64,000 bases of DNA from Bacteroidales bacterium (GTDB lineage Bacteria > Bacteroidota > Bacteroidia > Bacteroidales > F082): contig JAFYHS010000021.1 in NCBI GenBank assembly GCA_017539045.1, forward strand, positions 1-64,000. Reading direction: 5' to 3'. Shown piece after piece: positions 1 through 7,837 of the stretch. Under the pieces are notes generated by a model, which ran no database searches, was not told the origin of the DNA, and worked only from the letters and a program-made list of their open reading frames with translations. A program made the position numbers and the translations under genes. The stretch's first letter is position 1. Each line of letters opens with the position of its first letter.

Positions 1-88
<88 letters not shown>

Positions 89-97
89 ATAGCGGAA

Positions 98-135
98 AGC
101 CCGTCAGCAATAGCTGGCGGGCTTATCTGTTTTTA
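98..135 (+). terminator. rRNA operon terminator
   Basis: An 11-bp stem with one mismatched or wobble position (98-108 with 113-123, loop AATA) is followed by a T-rich tail. It lies directly behind the 5S gene and probably ends the rRNA transcript. Confidence 0.8.
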
Positions 136-152
136 TACGTCTACATTTCCTA

Positions 153-1580
153 TTACTCTTCCGAGTCGAAAAACTCGTCTTTGAAATTCACGAAATATAC
201 CTTGTCCTGTGCCCTTGTGATGGCTGTGTATAGCCATCTCAAGTCTTCTAGCTCCAAGGTCTCTTTCTGGTTGAACGAAGAATCAATGTAAATGCTATTC
301 CATTGCCCGCCTTGGGTCTTGTGGCAGGTGAGGGCATAAGCGAATTTGACCTGTAAAGCGTTGAACCAATGATTTTTCTTCATCTCTTTGTAACGCTCTC
401 TTCTGTTTGGGATGTCCATATAGTCCTCTTCGATAGCTGTAAACAGCCTCTGGCTTTCCTCTTCTGTCAACGAGGGGCTGTTGCTGTTTAATGTATCGAG
501 CAGAATCTTTACTTCAACATTTGGTGCATCGGGATAGTCTGTGAAACTGAGCTCCACATCGGCGAATCGGAATCCGTACATCTCCTCATAATGTTTGATC
601 TTCCTGATTTCTGCCATATCGCCATTGGCAATGAAGTTGATACTGGTATGGCCCTCGGTCCAATAATAGTTGTTTTTAACCACCATCAGTTTGTCGCTCG
701 TCGCAATCTCTCCTTCAATGTTTAGGATGCGTCCTCGTATGGCTTGATTGAACATGTTGGCTCGTTTGTTCGACTTGCAAATGATCACAGCTTCATTGTC
801 TGAAGTGTTGGCGAAGGCACGATGCAAGAGCTCTTCAAAAGTCTCAGGCTCAATCTTTTGTATGTCATTGAAACCAGCCAAATGGAAAAGCGGCAGTTGG
901 TATTCGTAGAGGTTTTGGCTGAGAAGCTGCCTTATGTCCGTGGCATTGTAAAGGATACCTGATTCCAAGGCTTGTCGCTTCACTTCAGTCAACTCATAGG
1001 TGGCGGCAGTGATGGGGAATTGTGATTTCAAATACTCGCAGTCAAGAGCAGGACTTTCAGGATTGCCTACTGGAGGTAACTGGGCTGTGTCGCCAATCAG
1101 CAACAGGCGGCAGTTTTCTCCACTGAAGACATAGCCCAATAGGTCATCCAACAGACTTGAACCGCCAAACTCCTTCTGCTCTCCGATCATGGAGGCTTCG
1201 TCGACAATGAAAAGGGCGTTTTTGAACTTGTTTTCGGCTCGGGCAATTCGTATGCTGCCATCAGGGAAGGTCATGGCCTGATAGATGCGGCGATGAATGG
1301 TGCTGGCAGGTTGTCCCGTGTAGTTACTAAGCACTTTGGCAGCACGTCCTGTTGGCGCCATCAGCACATATTTCGTCCCTATCGAAGGTAAGGTCTTCAC
1401 CAAAGCACGCACCAAAGAAGTCTTGCCCGTTCCTGCATAGCCTCTCAGAATGTAGGTGGGATTCTCTTTCTGTGAAAGCAGGAAAGCGGATAGGTGATAC
1501 ATGACGATGGCTTGTCCCTCGGTGGGCTCGAAGCCGAAAGATTGTGTCATTTTCCCGTATAATTCGCTGCGGCTCAACAT
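153..1580 (-). CDS. RecD-like ATP-dependent DNA helicase (superfamily 1)
   Basis: Single-polypeptide SF1B helicase of the RecD/AAA_30 type, about 475 residues. Walker A GYAGTGKTS is near residues 47-55 and the Walker B/DEAS box near 127-130. The C-terminal UvrD_C_2 block contains CHKTQGGQW and LYTAITRAQ. Such proteins unwind DNA 5' to 3' with ATP in repair or recombination; RecB and RecC partners are not needed in this subgroup and none is nearby. An upstream ATG at 1616 is possible but would overlap the preceding gene. The ATG at 1580 gives the usual N-terminal length before the FEPT motif and was preferred. It follows the TamL-like gene by 13 nt and is probably co-transcribed with it. Confidence 0.88.
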   Translation of the reverse strand: MLSRSELYGKMTQSFGFEPTEGQAIVMYHLSAFLLSQKENPTYILRGYAGTGKTSLVRALVKTLPSIGTKYVLMAPTGRAAKVLSNYTGQPASTIHRRIYQAMTFPDGSIRIARAENKFKNALFIVDEASMIGEQKEFGGSSLLDDLLGYVFSGENCRLLLIGDTAQLPPVGNPESPALDCEYLKSQFPITAATYELTEVKRQALESGILYNATDIRQLLSQNLYEYQLPLFHLAGFNDIQKIEPETFEELLHRAFANTSDNEAVIICKSNKRANMFNQAIRGRILNIEGEIATSDKLMVVKNNYYWTEGHTSINFIANGDMAEIRKIKHYEEMYGFRFADVELSFTDYPDAPNVEVKILLDTLNSNSPSLTEEESQRLFTAIEEDYMDIPNRRERYKEMKKNHWFNALQVKFAYALTCHKTQGGQWNSIYIDSSFNQKETLELEDLRWLYTAITRAQDKVYFVNFKDEFFDSEE

Positions 1581-1593
1581 GATGCTGTTTTCA

Positions 1594-3900
1594 TCAGAAA
1601 GGATAGCCGATGCCAACTTGTAATCTTAAGTTGTCTTCTTTTTTGAAGCGCCAGTAACTACCTGTTTCGTCTTTATAGGGATTACGCATGGCATAGGCCA
1701 AGTCTAGTCGGAGAATCAGGAAGGAGACGTCGATACGCAGACCAAAACCGGCATCCATGGCCAGCTGGTTATAGAAGGTGTTGAATCTGAATTCGCTGTT
1801 GGGCATGGATTCGTTAGGATAGTAGGTCCACACATTGCCGACATCCATAAAGAGGGCTCCATTGAAAATGTTGTAGATGGGGAAACGATACTCGGCGTTC
1901 AATTCCAGTTGAAGGTCACCGGTTTTTTCTATGTCGTCGGAGGTAGGTACATAGCCTCCAGGTCCGACACTGCGGTAGATCCATCCACGAAGGCCGTTGG
2001 AACCTCCACCGTAGAAGCTTCGTTCAAAAGGTAGGTCGCGGGAGTTTCCATAGGGAAGGCCCAAACCGACGAACTGCCTGAAAACTAACCATGAATTGCT
2101 GCCCAAGTCGAGGTGCTGACGGATGTCGACGCTACCTCTTACATATTGTGCATAGCGTATACCAAACAGCTCATGGTGCCCCTCGCTCTCAGTGACAAGC
2201 TTTGTCTTGTTGAATAGAGAGAGCAGGTTGCCACTCGACTCAAGGTCGGTACGAAGGTAGATGAAACTGCCCGACTTGTTGATGGTTTGGCTGTTGTAGG
2301 TAAAGGAATAACGTGAACCTAAAATCAGGTGGCTCGTGTATTGGTCTTTCTTTCTCTGACTGGTCTCGGCATCAAGGTAGGTTTGGAACAGCGGGTTGAT
2401 GTTGGTGATTTTTACGCTATTGAGGTTGATGGGGGTAAAGACATGGCTAGTGCGGTAGTTGCTCTTCCAGTCGTAGCTGAATGTGGCTGTCGAGATGTAG
2501 CGTGAATAATAATACCTTACTTGTGAATTGAAGCCCAAATTGATGGCAGTGGTGGGTTGATAGTCACGAGAGAAGGTAAGGAAAGAGAAGGGCCCCAGGA
2601 ACTTGGGAAACACCAATCCAGTAGTGATGCCGAATTCAGTAGTGTTGAACACTTTCTTTCCGCTTTCCAGTTGTTCCGTTCCCAACAGTTTTTGGGCTTC
2701 AAAACCAGCTTTTATTCCGAGTTGGAAGGTCTCGGCACCATGGAAAATGTTCTTGTTGGAGTAGGAGAGGCTTCCTTTGACGCCGAGGTCACCATCCGAA
2801 TTAGTGCCTTCGGTTTGGACCGTGAAGGAGTGCTTGTCGGTGGGTTGCATCGTGATGCGACAATCGAGGCGGTTGACGGAATCGTTTCCCAAAGGTACGG
2901 TGTCGAATTCGATGTTGATGTTTCTGAACATACGGTAATTGCTCAGAGCCTTGTAAGTGTTGGTGACACTTCTCAAGTTATAAGGAAGGCCTTCGATGAT
3001 AAAGATGGAGCGAGAAAAGGTTTGTGGCTTGATTTGTGGCTTGTCGAAATAGTAGAAATCCCAATAGTTGGGTCGCTTTCTTGTCCCGGTTTCAACATAG
3101 AGTGTCGTCGAGTCGATGGGCTTACTATTCATCTTTAATACCGAGTAGTCGGGATAGATGTTGATGTCGCGGACATAGTATTTCTTATAGGCCAGGTCGT
3201 TTTCTTTCAGCCGCATCGTAATCTCCATGGTGTGGTTCATGAAATTACTGTCGACTTCATAATAGATGTTGTCGCGATTGAAATAGAAGTAGCCCGAGTT
3301 CTTCATCCTTTCAGTGATGATCTCACGTTCATTGTTCAGCGAGTAGGCATTGTAGATGTCGCCTTCTTTGAGTGGGAACTTGGCGCTGTCGCGCATGATG
3401 TAACTGTTGATGAGACTATCCTCGATGACGTAAGTCATCTCGCTGACTGTGTATGGCTCAGTGGGCATGACGTGATAGGTGACACTCGCCTTCTTCCGTC
3501 GTGTTTTTACTGTATGGGTTACCTTCGATCCGAAATAGCCGATGTTGTCGAGGTGCCGCATCATCTGGTTGGATGAGTTGTTGGCACCAGCACGGTCGTA
3601 ATATACAGGCTCTCTGCCAAACGTTTTGTTGAGCCATCGCCATGTCTTACTGTTAGGATTTCTCTCGGCTTTATAATAGATCCAGGTGGGGACGTTGGAG
3701 CTAAAACTCTCTTTATAAGGCTTCAGGCTGATGTAGGACGACAGTTTGGACTTTTCAATCTTAGTGCCTTTCTTCTCGATAGAGACATTGTTTTTCTTGA
3801 CGAGGTATTTCCCCTCAGGCACAAACTTATTGATGTTGCACGAAGAAATCGTCAACGATAGGAGGAGTCCAATCAATATATGAAGCCTTCTGCCTTTCAT
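1594..3900 (-). CDS. tamL: TamL-like Omp85 outer-membrane lipoprotein
   Basis: 768-residue Omp85-superfamily protein. It begins with a lipoprotein signal (hydrophobic stretch then SSC, Cys21), continues through POTRA-like repeats (about 40-330) and ends in a 16-strand-type barrel with the superfamily motif GGGSNGLRGW near residue 630. In Bacteroidota the TamA counterpart is lipidated and called TamL; together with TamB it helps insert or transport outer-membrane material. No tamB is seen in this window, so the name rests on the lipobox plus the Omp85 fold. A true BamA, not lipidated, is encoded at 59.5 kb. Promoter-like TACCTTTG lies 17 nt upstream of the start codon. Confidence 0.82.
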   Translation of the reverse strand: MKGRRLHILIGLLLSLTISSCNINKFVPEGKYLVKKNNVSIEKKGTKIEKSKLSSYISLKPYKESFSSNVPTWIYYKAERNPNSKTWRWLNKTFGREPVYYDRAGANNSSNQMMRHLDNIGYFGSKVTHTVKTRRKKASVTYHVMPTEPYTVSEMTYVIEDSLINSYIMRDSAKFPLKEGDIYNAYSLNNEREIITERMKNSGYFYFNRDNIYYEVDSNFMNHTMEITMRLKENDLAYKKYYVRDINIYPDYSVLKMNSKPIDSTTLYVETGTRKRPNYWDFYYFDKPQIKPQTFSRSIFIIEGLPYNLRSVTNTYKALSNYRMFRNINIEFDTVPLGNDSVNRLDCRITMQPTDKHSFTVQTEGTNSDGDLGVKGSLSYSNKNIFHGAETFQLGIKAGFEAQKLLGTEQLESGKKVFNTTEFGITTGLVFPKFLGPFSFLTFSRDYQPTTAINLGFNSQVRYYYSRYISTATFSYDWKSNYRTSHVFTPINLNSVKITNINPLFQTYLDAETSQRKKDQYTSHLILGSRYSFTYNSQTINKSGSFIYLRTDLESSGNLLSLFNKTKLVTESEGHHELFGIRYAQYVRGSVDIRQHLDLGSNSWLVFRQFVGLGLPYGNSRDLPFERSFYGGGSNGLRGWIYRSVGPGGYVPTSDDIEKTGDLQLELNAEYRFPIYNIFNGALFMDVGNVWTYYPNESMPNSEFRFNTFYNQLAMDAGFGLRIDVSFLILRLDLAYAMRNPYKDETGSYWRFKKEDNLRLQVGIGYPF

Positions 3901-3916
3901 GTGTGCATATTTGGCG

Positions 3917-3924
3917 CAAAGGTA
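3917..3924 (-). promoter_or_regulatory. Bacteroidota -7 element for the TamL-like gene
   Basis: The minus strand reads TACCTTTG, matching the consensus TAnnTTTG, 17 nt before the start codon at 3900. No clear -33 TTG was found at the ideal 19-nt spacing. Confidence 0.6.
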
Positions 3925-3966
3925 AGAAAATTGCTATTGCGGCAGAAGAGGGTTGCCCTATTTTTT

Positions 3967-5253
3967 TCAAACCACCTCGGCAACGGTGAAATTGCTGCCT
4001 CCGATGAAGACTATGTCGTCGAAATGGGCGTTGTTGACGGCTGAACGGTAGGCGTGGCTGACGGACTCGTAGACCTGGCCGCGCAAGCCCATGTCGAACG
4101 CTTTTTGGGCGAGTACATTGGCGTCAAGCCCTCTGGGTATGTCGGCCTTGCAGAAATAGTATTCTGCACCGTGAGGCAAAAGTTGCAGGACGCTGTCGAT
4201 GTCTTTGTCGTTGACCATGCCTAAAACGAAATGCAGCCTTTCATAGTTCATCTCGGCCAATTGTTGCACCACTTCCGTAATACCGGCCACATTGTGTCCT
4301 GTGTCGGCGATGATGAGGGGCTCTTTGCCTAGAATCTGCCAACGGCCCATCAGATGGGTGTTGTTGACGACCTTGGCAATGCCACTGCGGATATCGTCTT
4401 CCGAGAGATGGAATTTGTCGCGTAGCAAGTCAAGGGCGCACATCACCGTGGTCAGGTTCTTTTGCTGGTAGTTGCCCATCAAAGGAATCTCAAGTGCTTC
4501 CATGTAGAGTTCGCTTTGCTTCCACACGTCGAATTGCTGTTTGGTGTTGGATTCGATATGAATCTTGTCGCAGTCAAAGATCTGGTCGGCAAAAAAGATG
4601 GGGCTGTTGCATTCCTGGGCTTTGTCGATGAAGACCTGCTGGGTCTCGGGATGGGTCTCGCCGATGACGACGGGGATGCCAGGCTTGATGATGCCTGCCT
4701 TTTCGTATGCGATTTTGGCTCTTGTGTCACCCAAAAACTTCATGTGGTCGAAGTCGATGTTGGTGATGATGCTCAATTCAGGAGTGATCAAGTTGGTGGA
4801 GTCGAGACGTCCGCCCATGCCTACCTCTATGATGGCGATGTCGACCTGCTCTTTCGAGAAATAGTCGAAAGCCATACCCACAGTCATCTCGAAGAAGGAG
4901 AGCTCCATGGCCTCGAACTTTTCTTTGTAGATGTCGATGAACTGCACAACGTTCTCTTCAGGGATCATCTCTCCGTTGATGCGAATACGCTCACGGAAGT
5001 CGATGAGGTGGGGCGAGGTGTAGAGTCCAGTCTTATAGCCTGCCTCCTGAAACACAGAGGCCAGCATATGGGAGGTGGAGCCTTTGCCGTTGGTGCCGGC
5101 AACATGCACTGACTTGAAGTTACGATGCGGGTTGTCCAGCATCTGAAGGAGTTGTATGGTGTTGTTTAGGTCGGCCTTGTAGGCGGCAGCGCCGATGCGT
5201 TGGTACATCGGGAGCTTGTTGAACATCCATTCGAGAGTCTCTTGGTAGGTCAT
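3967..5253 (-). CDS. folC: Folylpolyglutamate synthase / dihydrofolate synthase
   Basis: 428-residue Mur-ligase-family enzyme that adds L-glutamate to dihydropteroate or to folates using ATP. The P-loop AGTNGKGST is near residues 52-60, followed by the folate-binding region TSPHLIDFRERI and the central DSTN segment. Length is normal for FolC. The start is 2 nt from the tonB stop, so it looks like the last gene of the ftsK-lolA-exbBD-tonB-folC cluster, all minus strand. In Bacteroidota folC is often found next to tonB/exbD genes, which supports both calls. Confidence 0.95.
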   Translation of the reverse strand: MTYQETLEWMFNKLPMYQRIGAAAYKADLNNTIQLLQMLDNPHRNFKSVHVAGTNGKGSTSHMLASVFQEAGYKTGLYTSPHLIDFRERIRINGEMIPEENVVQFIDIYKEKFEAMELSFFEMTVGMAFDYFSKEQVDIAIIEVGMGGRLDSTNLITPELSIITNIDFDHMKFLGDTRAKIAYEKAGIIKPGIPVVIGETHPETQQVFIDKAQECNSPIFFADQIFDCDKIHIESNTKQQFDVWKQSELYMEALEIPLMGNYQQKNLTTVMCALDLLRDKFHLSEDDIRSGIAKVVNNTHLMGRWQILGKEPLIIADTGHNVAGITEVVQQLAEMNYERLHFVLGMVNDKDIDSVLQLLPHGAEYYFCKADIPRGLDANVLAQKAFDMGLRGQVYESVSHAYRSAVNNAHFDDIVFIGGSNFTVAEVV

Positions 5254-5255
5254 AG

Positions 5256-6014
5256 TTATCTGTTGATGACAAAAGTATAGGTGATGGTGCCGTGCTGTTC
5301 TTCAGGGGCGTTGGGGTCAGATGCAAAGGTGGAGCGCAAGGCAGCTTGGATGGCTTTTTGGCGCATATCGTTGTTGATCAAGGTGGTGCCTTTTCTTGCG
5401 ACTTCCGCTCGCGTTACCTTGCCGGCTCGGTCGACCCAGATGTCGACCACCACAACGCCTTCTTCAGTGAAGTCGTCGCTGGGACGGTGTAGGCTTTTGG
5501 CGCCACGACCGCCAAGGTCATAGCCTGTGCCGTTGCCCTTGCCGCCTTGCCCATCATACTGTTTGATACCCGCCAATCCGTTGGGTTTGCCTTGGTCGCC
5601 GGGCTGACCGGTGATGCCTTCCGAACCACCTGCCTGTGGGTTGTTGCTGCCTTTGAACAAGGCTCTTTGGTTGACCGTGGGCTTAGGCGTTTCAGTCGGC
5701 TGTTCCTGTTTGGGTTTGGTAGTTTTAGGTTTCTCCAAGGCGGGAGCCTCGTCGTCATTTTGTGTGACGATGTCTTCCTCGTTCTTACTGGTTTCTTGTT
5801 GCGGTTGTGCAGCCATAGGTATGGCAGGCGTCTCAGGCTGTAGGTTGCCCATGCCTTGGTCCATCATGCCCAGGTCGACTTCTACGCCTTCCTCACCAGG
5901 TAAAGGCAGTGGCGTCTTGAAAGCCATCAGAAACAGGACAAGCACGGCCAAGGCGTGAAACACGATGGTGCCCACTATGGCTATGCCTTTGTCTTTTTTC
6001 TCTTTGTCGTTCAT
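5256..6014 (-). CDS. TonB-family energy transducer (TonB/TolA type)
   Basis: 252 residues. A short cytoplasmic N-terminus rich in Lys and Asp is followed by one membrane helix (about 11-31), a Pro/Lys/Thr/Gln-rich periplasmic spacer (about 75-130), a Gly-rich stretch (about 130-170) and a TonB C-terminal domain (about 180-252, EGVVVVDIWVDRAGKV). It would carry proton-motive energy from the ExbB/ExbD complex to outer-membrane receptors, or act like TolA in envelope constriction. It lies 11 nt after exbD. The neighbourhood (ftsK, lolA) fits either a TonB or a Tol-like role, and sequence alone does not decide. Confidence 0.88.
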   Translation of the reverse strand: MNDKEKKDKGIAIVGTIVFHALAVLVLFLMAFKTPLPLPGEEGVEVDLGMMDQGMGNLQPETPAIPMAAQPQQETSKNEEDIVTQNDDEAPALEKPKTTKPKQEQPTETPKPTVNQRALFKGSNNPQAGGSEGITGQPGDQGKPNGLAGIKQYDGQGGKGNGTGYDLGGRGAKSLHRPSDDFTEEGVVVVDIWVDRAGKVTRAEVARKGTTLINNDMRQKAIQAALRSTFASDPNAPEEQHGTITYTFVINR

Positions 6015-6025
6015 ATGCAGCCCTC

Positions 6026-6439
6026 CTATTTCTTTTGCGATGTGGCGAGGATGACCTTGTGGTTGTTATTGGTGGCGTTATTGATTTCGTTGACGGCATC
6101 AATCACATTGACGATGTATTGTACGGGTACGGTCTTGTCGGAACGCAATACTACTGTGGCTTGGCTGTCGTTGCCTATCTTGGCGTTGATGAGGTCGGTA
6201 AGTTGGGTTTCGTCAGCTTGGTCTTCGTCAACGAAATACTGGAATTGGTCATTGATATACACTGTGACCGTCTGTTTGGCCATGGTCTTGCTGCTGCTTG
6301 AGGGTAGCATAAGCTTGATGGCGTTTGGGGCGACCAAGGTCGAAGTCAGCATGAAGAAAATCAGCAAGAGGAACACCAGGTCCGACATGGACGAGGAGTT
6401 GAAAGTGGGTTCGACCTTATTTCTGGATCTAATGGCCAT
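6026..6439 (-). CDS. exbD: ExbD/TolR biopolymer transport protein
   Basis: 137 residues. One N-terminal membrane helix (about 18-38, LVFLLLIFFMLTSTL) carries the conserved SDLVF segment, with the Asp thought to be on the proton path in this family. A periplasmic domain follows. It pairs with the ExbB homologue 12 nt upstream and the TonB homologue 11 nt downstream to form the usual inner-membrane motor. Confidence 0.93.
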   Translation of the reverse strand: MAIRSRNKVEPTFNSSSMSDLVFLLLIFFMLTSTLVAPNAIKLMLPSSSSKTMAKQTVTVYINDQFQYFVDEDQADETQLTDLINAKIGNDSQATVVLRSDKTVPVQYIVNVIDAVNEINNATNNNHKVILATSQKK

Positions 6440-6451
6440 GATGCTCAGGTT

Positions 6452-7153
6452 TTAAGCAGGTTCGTTCAACACGTCCATAAACTCGGTAGCCTTGCCTTCG
6501 AGCAGGTTGACGACCTTTTGGATCTTGGTGGTGATGATGGCGTGGAAGAAATAGGCGATGATACCGACAATCAGACCGCCGACGGTGGTCACCATGGCTT
6601 CGTAGATGCCTGATGAGAGCAACTCGATGTCAATGTTGTTACCAGCCATTGACATGTTGTAGAAGGCGCGGATCATACCGGTAACGGTGCCCAAGAAACC
6701 AATCATGGGGGCGGCACTGGCAATCATGGCAAGGATGCTGACACCTCTCTCAAGTTTGGCGACTTCCAGGTTGCCCACATTCTCGATGGCAGAGTTGATG
6801 TCACCGAGCGGACGGCCGATACGGGAGAGACCTTTTTCGATCATCCTCGAAATGGGGGTGGAGTTGCTGCGGCACAAGGCCTTGGCCGAATCCAACTTGC
6901 CGTCTTTCATATACTCGCGGATGCGGTCCATAAAGCTATTGTCGTATTTCGTGGCACGCGAAACGGCGATGTATCTTTCGATGAAAATGTAGACCGCGAT
7001 GATGGACAACACGGCCAATAAAATCATGATCCAGCCGCCTTTGGTGGCCAGGTCAAGGATGGAGAGTTTAATTTCAGTAGGCTGGGTTACAGCCTCTGGT
7101 GTAGCAGCAGCGATAGTGTCGTTGACTGCCTGTGTGATTTGCAAAAGATTCAT
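6452..7153 (-). CDS. exbB: ExbB/TolQ/MotA proton-channel protein
   Basis: 233 residues. The first membrane segment is near 37-57 (WIMILLAVLSIIAVYIFIERY). The long cytoplasmic loop is followed by two helices (about 138-165 and 185-210) with the family motif MIGFLGTVTGMI. It is the stator subunit of the ExbBD/TolQR motor. The N-terminal 30 residues (rich in Thr and Ala, before the first helix) are longer than in E. coli ExbB but common in Bacteroidota. It is 52 nt downstream of lolA. Confidence 0.94.
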   Translation of the reverse strand: MNLLQITQAVNDTIAAATPEAVTQPTEIKLSILDLATKGGWIMILLAVLSIIAVYIFIERYIAVSRATKYDNSFMDRIREYMKDGKLDSAKALCRSNSTPISRMIEKGLSRIGRPLGDINSAIENVGNLEVAKLERGVSILAMIASAAPMIGFLGTVTGMIRAFYNMSMAGNNIDIELLSSGIYEAMVTTVGGLIVGIIAYFFHAIITTKIQKVVNLLEGKATEFMDVLNEPA

Positions 7154-7205
7154 ATGGTTTTGTTATGTTTTTCTGTATAAAAACTGAAAATCAGATATAT
7201 TATTG

Positions 7206-7835
7206 TTAACGCATGTCGATCACGTCCACTTCGGGATGCTTTGCTTCGTCGAAGGTGAAGAATTTGTCGTCCAATTCCTGGTCGAATTTCATTTCTTTGA
7301 TGGTAACGACGACCTTACTGCCATCTTCTATATAAATGTCTGCGCTATCAATATTGGGTCTTGATTTTTTCGTATTGATTTTCATGGTCACGCGCTTGTA
7401 TTGACCATTGGGATTCGCCAGTTCGATGGTGGCGATGCCTTTGGCGTCAATTCCAGAGAGGGTGGCTACGTAGCTCTCGTCCAAAGAGGTGAGGAGCTTA
7501 AGGGGCGTGTTGTCAGTGCCTTCGCTGGCATTGCTGACCATGACTTCCTCGTCATCGATGAGATACGACCATATGGTCTTGCCGTCGGAGATGGTCTGTT
7601 GGTCGGTCATTTCGATTTTGTAGGCCTCGCCTTGCAGCCAGGCATGACCTTTTTCGGATTCCCCTAAAGTTTTTCCATCGGGGCTGATTTGATAATTGAA
7701 AGCCATCTCCACGTTCTTGTGACTTCTCATTTGGTCGACCATGACGCGGATGATCTTCTCGGCGTTGTTTTGTGCGCTAACTGCTTGTGCTGCAAATACT
7801 AATGCGATGCAGGCGATGATGTTCTTGATCTTCAT
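7206..7835 (-). CDS. lolA: Outer-membrane lipoprotein carrier protein LolA family
   Basis: About 209 residues. A Sec signal peptide ends near AVSAQ (about residues 1-20). The rest is a LolA/LolB-type half-barrel with an unclosed sheet that shuttles lipoproteins across the periplasm. Recognisable features are the repeated outer-membrane-like strands, HAWLQGEAYKIEM, and VTIKEMKFDQELDDKFFTFD near the C-terminus. A TTG two codons upstream is possible, but the ATG at 7835 is preferred. It starts 2 nt after the ftsK stop, so the two are translationally close. Confidence 0.88.
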   Translation of the reverse strand: MKIKNIIACIALVFAAQAVSAQNNAEKIIRVMVDQMRSHKNVEMAFNYQISPDGKTLGESEKGHAWLQGEAYKIEMTDQQTISDGKTIWSYLIDDEEVMVSNASEGTDNTPLKLLTSLDESYVATLSGIDAKGIATIELANPNGQYKRVTMKINTKKSRPNIDSADIYIEDGSKVVVTIKEMKFDQELDDKFFTFDEAKHPEVDVIDMR

Positions 7836-7837
7836 TT